Shown in pieces: positions 41,843 through 42,501 of a DNA stretch of 42,501 nucleotides (positions are counted from its first letter, which is position 1; each line of letters begins with the position of its first letter). This DNA is from Bryobacter sp. Its GTDB lineage: Bacteria > Acidobacteriota > Terriglobia > Bryobacterales > Bryobacteraceae. A model generated the notes under the pieces. The model saw nothing but the letters and a program-made list of their open reading frames with translations. It was not told the DNA's origin and did not search any database. A program made the translations under genes and the position numbers. Location: positions 1 to 42,501 of the forward strand of contig JALHNI010000042.1 in NCBI GenBank assembly GCA_022843605.1, given 5' to 3'.

Positions 41843-41888
41843 GTGGTTGGTGGGACGCATAGTCCTGGCAGGATGTTACTTCTTTTTC

Positions 41889-41916
41889 AAGACCTTGGCG
41901 ACGGGACTAAGGTCTT
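41889..41916. repeat. Perfect 8-base inverted repeat AAGACCTT / AAGGTCTT
   Basis: AAGACCTT at 41889-41896 and AAGGTCTT at 41909-41916 are exact reverse complements with a 12-base loop. No T-run follows on either strand: on the plus strand the T-run precedes it, and on the minus strand A's follow. It is therefore not an intrinsic terminator. It lies 8 bases before TTGACA at 41924, so an operator is a fair guess. Confidence 0.55.
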
Positions 41917-41923
41917 CCCCTGC

Positions 41924-41938
41924 TTGACAGTACTAAGG
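41924..41938 (+). promoter_or_regulatory. TTGACAGTA-nn-AAGG motif, second copy
   Basis: The stretch matches the one at 38671-38685 at 13 of 15 positions. It contains a perfect -35 hexamer and lies 98 to 112 bases before GTG 42036. A weak -10 (CAGACT at 41947-41952) follows at 17 bases. Confidence 0.35.
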
Positions 41939-42019
41939 GCATCAAGCAGACTGGAGATACGGGTTCGTGGGCAAGTCTGCGGGTCGGCAACGAGGATCGG
42001 TCCCAACTGAGGTCCGCGC

Positions 42020-42025
42020 AGGAGG
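42020..42025 (+). promoter_or_regulatory. Shine-Dalgarno AGGAGG that decides the GTG start at 42036
   Basis: AGGAGG at 42020-42025 lies 10 bases before GTG 42036. It is among the best Shine-Dalgarno sequences in the window and supports a start that would otherwise be missed because the gene runs off the edge. Confidence 0.6.
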
Positions 42026-42035
42026 AAAGCTGAGA

Positions 42036-42501
42036 GTGAAATTCGGAGCGGTGGTTTTGTTGCTCGGGTCGGCGAGCCAGTTGGTCGCCCAGGGCATTGG
42101 CGGGCTGGGCGGTTTCGGTGGCCCATCGATCCTTGGCCGAGGCGGTTCGGCTGGGGGGCGGCAGAGCGATGGGCTTCGAATTCGGCCTTATGTGGGCGTG
42201 CAAGCAATCTATGATAGCGGCCTCACTTCAGTTGTTCCTGGTTCCGATGGTTCGATTTTTACCCGTGGCTCGGGTGGACTCGAACTCATGGGCGGCATAT
42301 ACGGCACGAAGGAGTGGAAGCGCCATCAGCTTCAGGTCTCTTACAGTGGCGACTACCGCCGTTACAACAATCAGCAGGCCTGGAACGGCAGTGATCAATC
42401 GCTTGGCTTGAACTACTCTACAATCCTTACGAAAAGGCTGAGCTTTGACGGTACCCTCGCCGCCGGCACCACGAACCGTGCTTTCGGTGGGATTGCTCAA
42501 C
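42036..42501 (+). CDS. Outer-membrane beta-barrel-like protein, 5' part only
   Basis: The reading frame from GTG 42036 stays open to the end of the window, giving at least 155 residues. A signal-like start (KFGAVVLLLGSASQLVAQ) is followed by a glycine-rich stretch (GIGGLGGFGGPSILGRGGSAGG). Alternating, aromatic-rich strands come next (RIRPYVGVQAIYDSGLTSV, LELMGGIYGTKEWKRHQLQV, SYSGDYRRYNNQQAW, LNYSTILTKRLSFDGTLAAG), as in an outer-membrane barrel. AGGAGG at 42020-42025 supports the GTG start. The rest is beyond the window, so the barrel size and family cannot be stated. Confidence 0.7.
   Translation, partial: MKFGAVVLLLGSASQLVAQGIGGLGGFGGPSILGRGGSAGGRQSDGLRIRPYVGVQAIYDSGLTSVVPGSDGSIFTRGSGGLELMGGIYGTKEWKRHQLQVSYSGDYRRYNNQQAWNGSDQSLGLNYSTILTKRLSFDGTLAAGTTNRAFGGIAQ

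Larger units (their letters stand above)
41861..42035. other. Divergent non-coding region between DUF4139 and beta-barrel genes
   Basis: This 175-base gap holds an 8-base inverted repeat (41889-41916), TTGACA at 41924-41929 and a strong AGGAGG at 42020-42025. TTGACA has only CAGACT (3/6) at 17 bases as -10. Transcription of both divergent genes probably starts here. Confidence 0.5.

Noticed and set aside
39..41934. Repeated GGTACT or AGTACC hexamers in several non-coding gaps (39, 228, 17808, 17826, 23313, 41929)
   Set aside because: The hexamer is also common inside coding sequence here (for example near 2355, 4964 and 9450), so I see no enrichment that I can support.
1..42501. CRISPR array, tRNA, rRNA or insertion sequence
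   Set aside because: I found no regularly spaced repeats, no cloverleaf-like segment, no rRNA-like stretch, and no transposase or terminal repeats.

Overview
The window reads as a chromosomal segment of a GC-rich acidobacterium, most likely of the Solibacter/Bryobacter group. Several families point that way: a TIGR03437-type C-terminal domain, a TIGR03436-type VWA protein, a TIGR03790 protein, and two pairs of planctomycete-type cytochrome/DUF1549/DUF1553 protein plus DUF1501 protein. The assignment rests on family knowledge, not on a search. I see no rRNA, tRNA, insertion sequence or CRISPR array.

Region 1 (289-14077, + strand) is a near-continuous exopolysaccharide operon. In order it holds an outer-membrane export protein, a GumC/Wzz-type chain-length protein, a membrane-bound nucleotide-sugar 4,6-dehydratase, a PLP sugar aminotransferase, an initiating phosphoglycosyl transferase, a Wzy-like polymerase, a Wzx-like flippase, two tandem FemAB/GNAT-like acyltransferases (the second broken by an in-frame stop), a GT4 glycosyltransferase and a secreted glycosidase-like protein with a TIGR03437 tail. 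Most junctions touch or overlap, so translation is probably coupled. The dehydratase, aminotransferase and phosphoglycosyl transferase trio resembles the start of a bacillosamine-type pathway.

Region 2 (14159-18097) holds the first DUF1549/DUF1553 plus DUF1501 pair and a small unknown ORF. Region 3 (18101-23303, - strand) is a second polysaccharide module: a 1298-residue fusion of a Wzz-type copolymerase with a lipobox-like segment and a long TPR domain, a CpsD-like ATPase with an altered Walker A, and a DUF3592-like membrane protein. The two polysaccharide modules probably serve the same or related export machinery, although a metabolic gene pair lies between them.

Region 4 (23415-32046) is mixed: a secreted enolase-superfamily dehydratase, purC with cvpA, the second DUF1549/DUF1553 plus DUF1501 pair (this one with an N-terminal heme domain), a VWA protein and a LexA-like S24 protein without an HTH. 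Region 5 (32306-35287) is a tight three-gene operon: TIGR00300, queF and a coiled-coil methyltransferase. A PilZ gene runs into its 3' end from the opposite strand.

Region 6 (35650-42501) holds a YdeI-like protein, uppP with an unknown membrane partner and an upstream LysR regulator, a divergent TIGR03790 gene, a DUF4139 protein, and the start of a GTG-initiated outer-membrane beta-barrel gene cut by the window edge. No stretch longer than 300 bases lacks a gene. The larger gaps (1-288, 32047-32305, 38534-38717, 41861-42035) are described as features.
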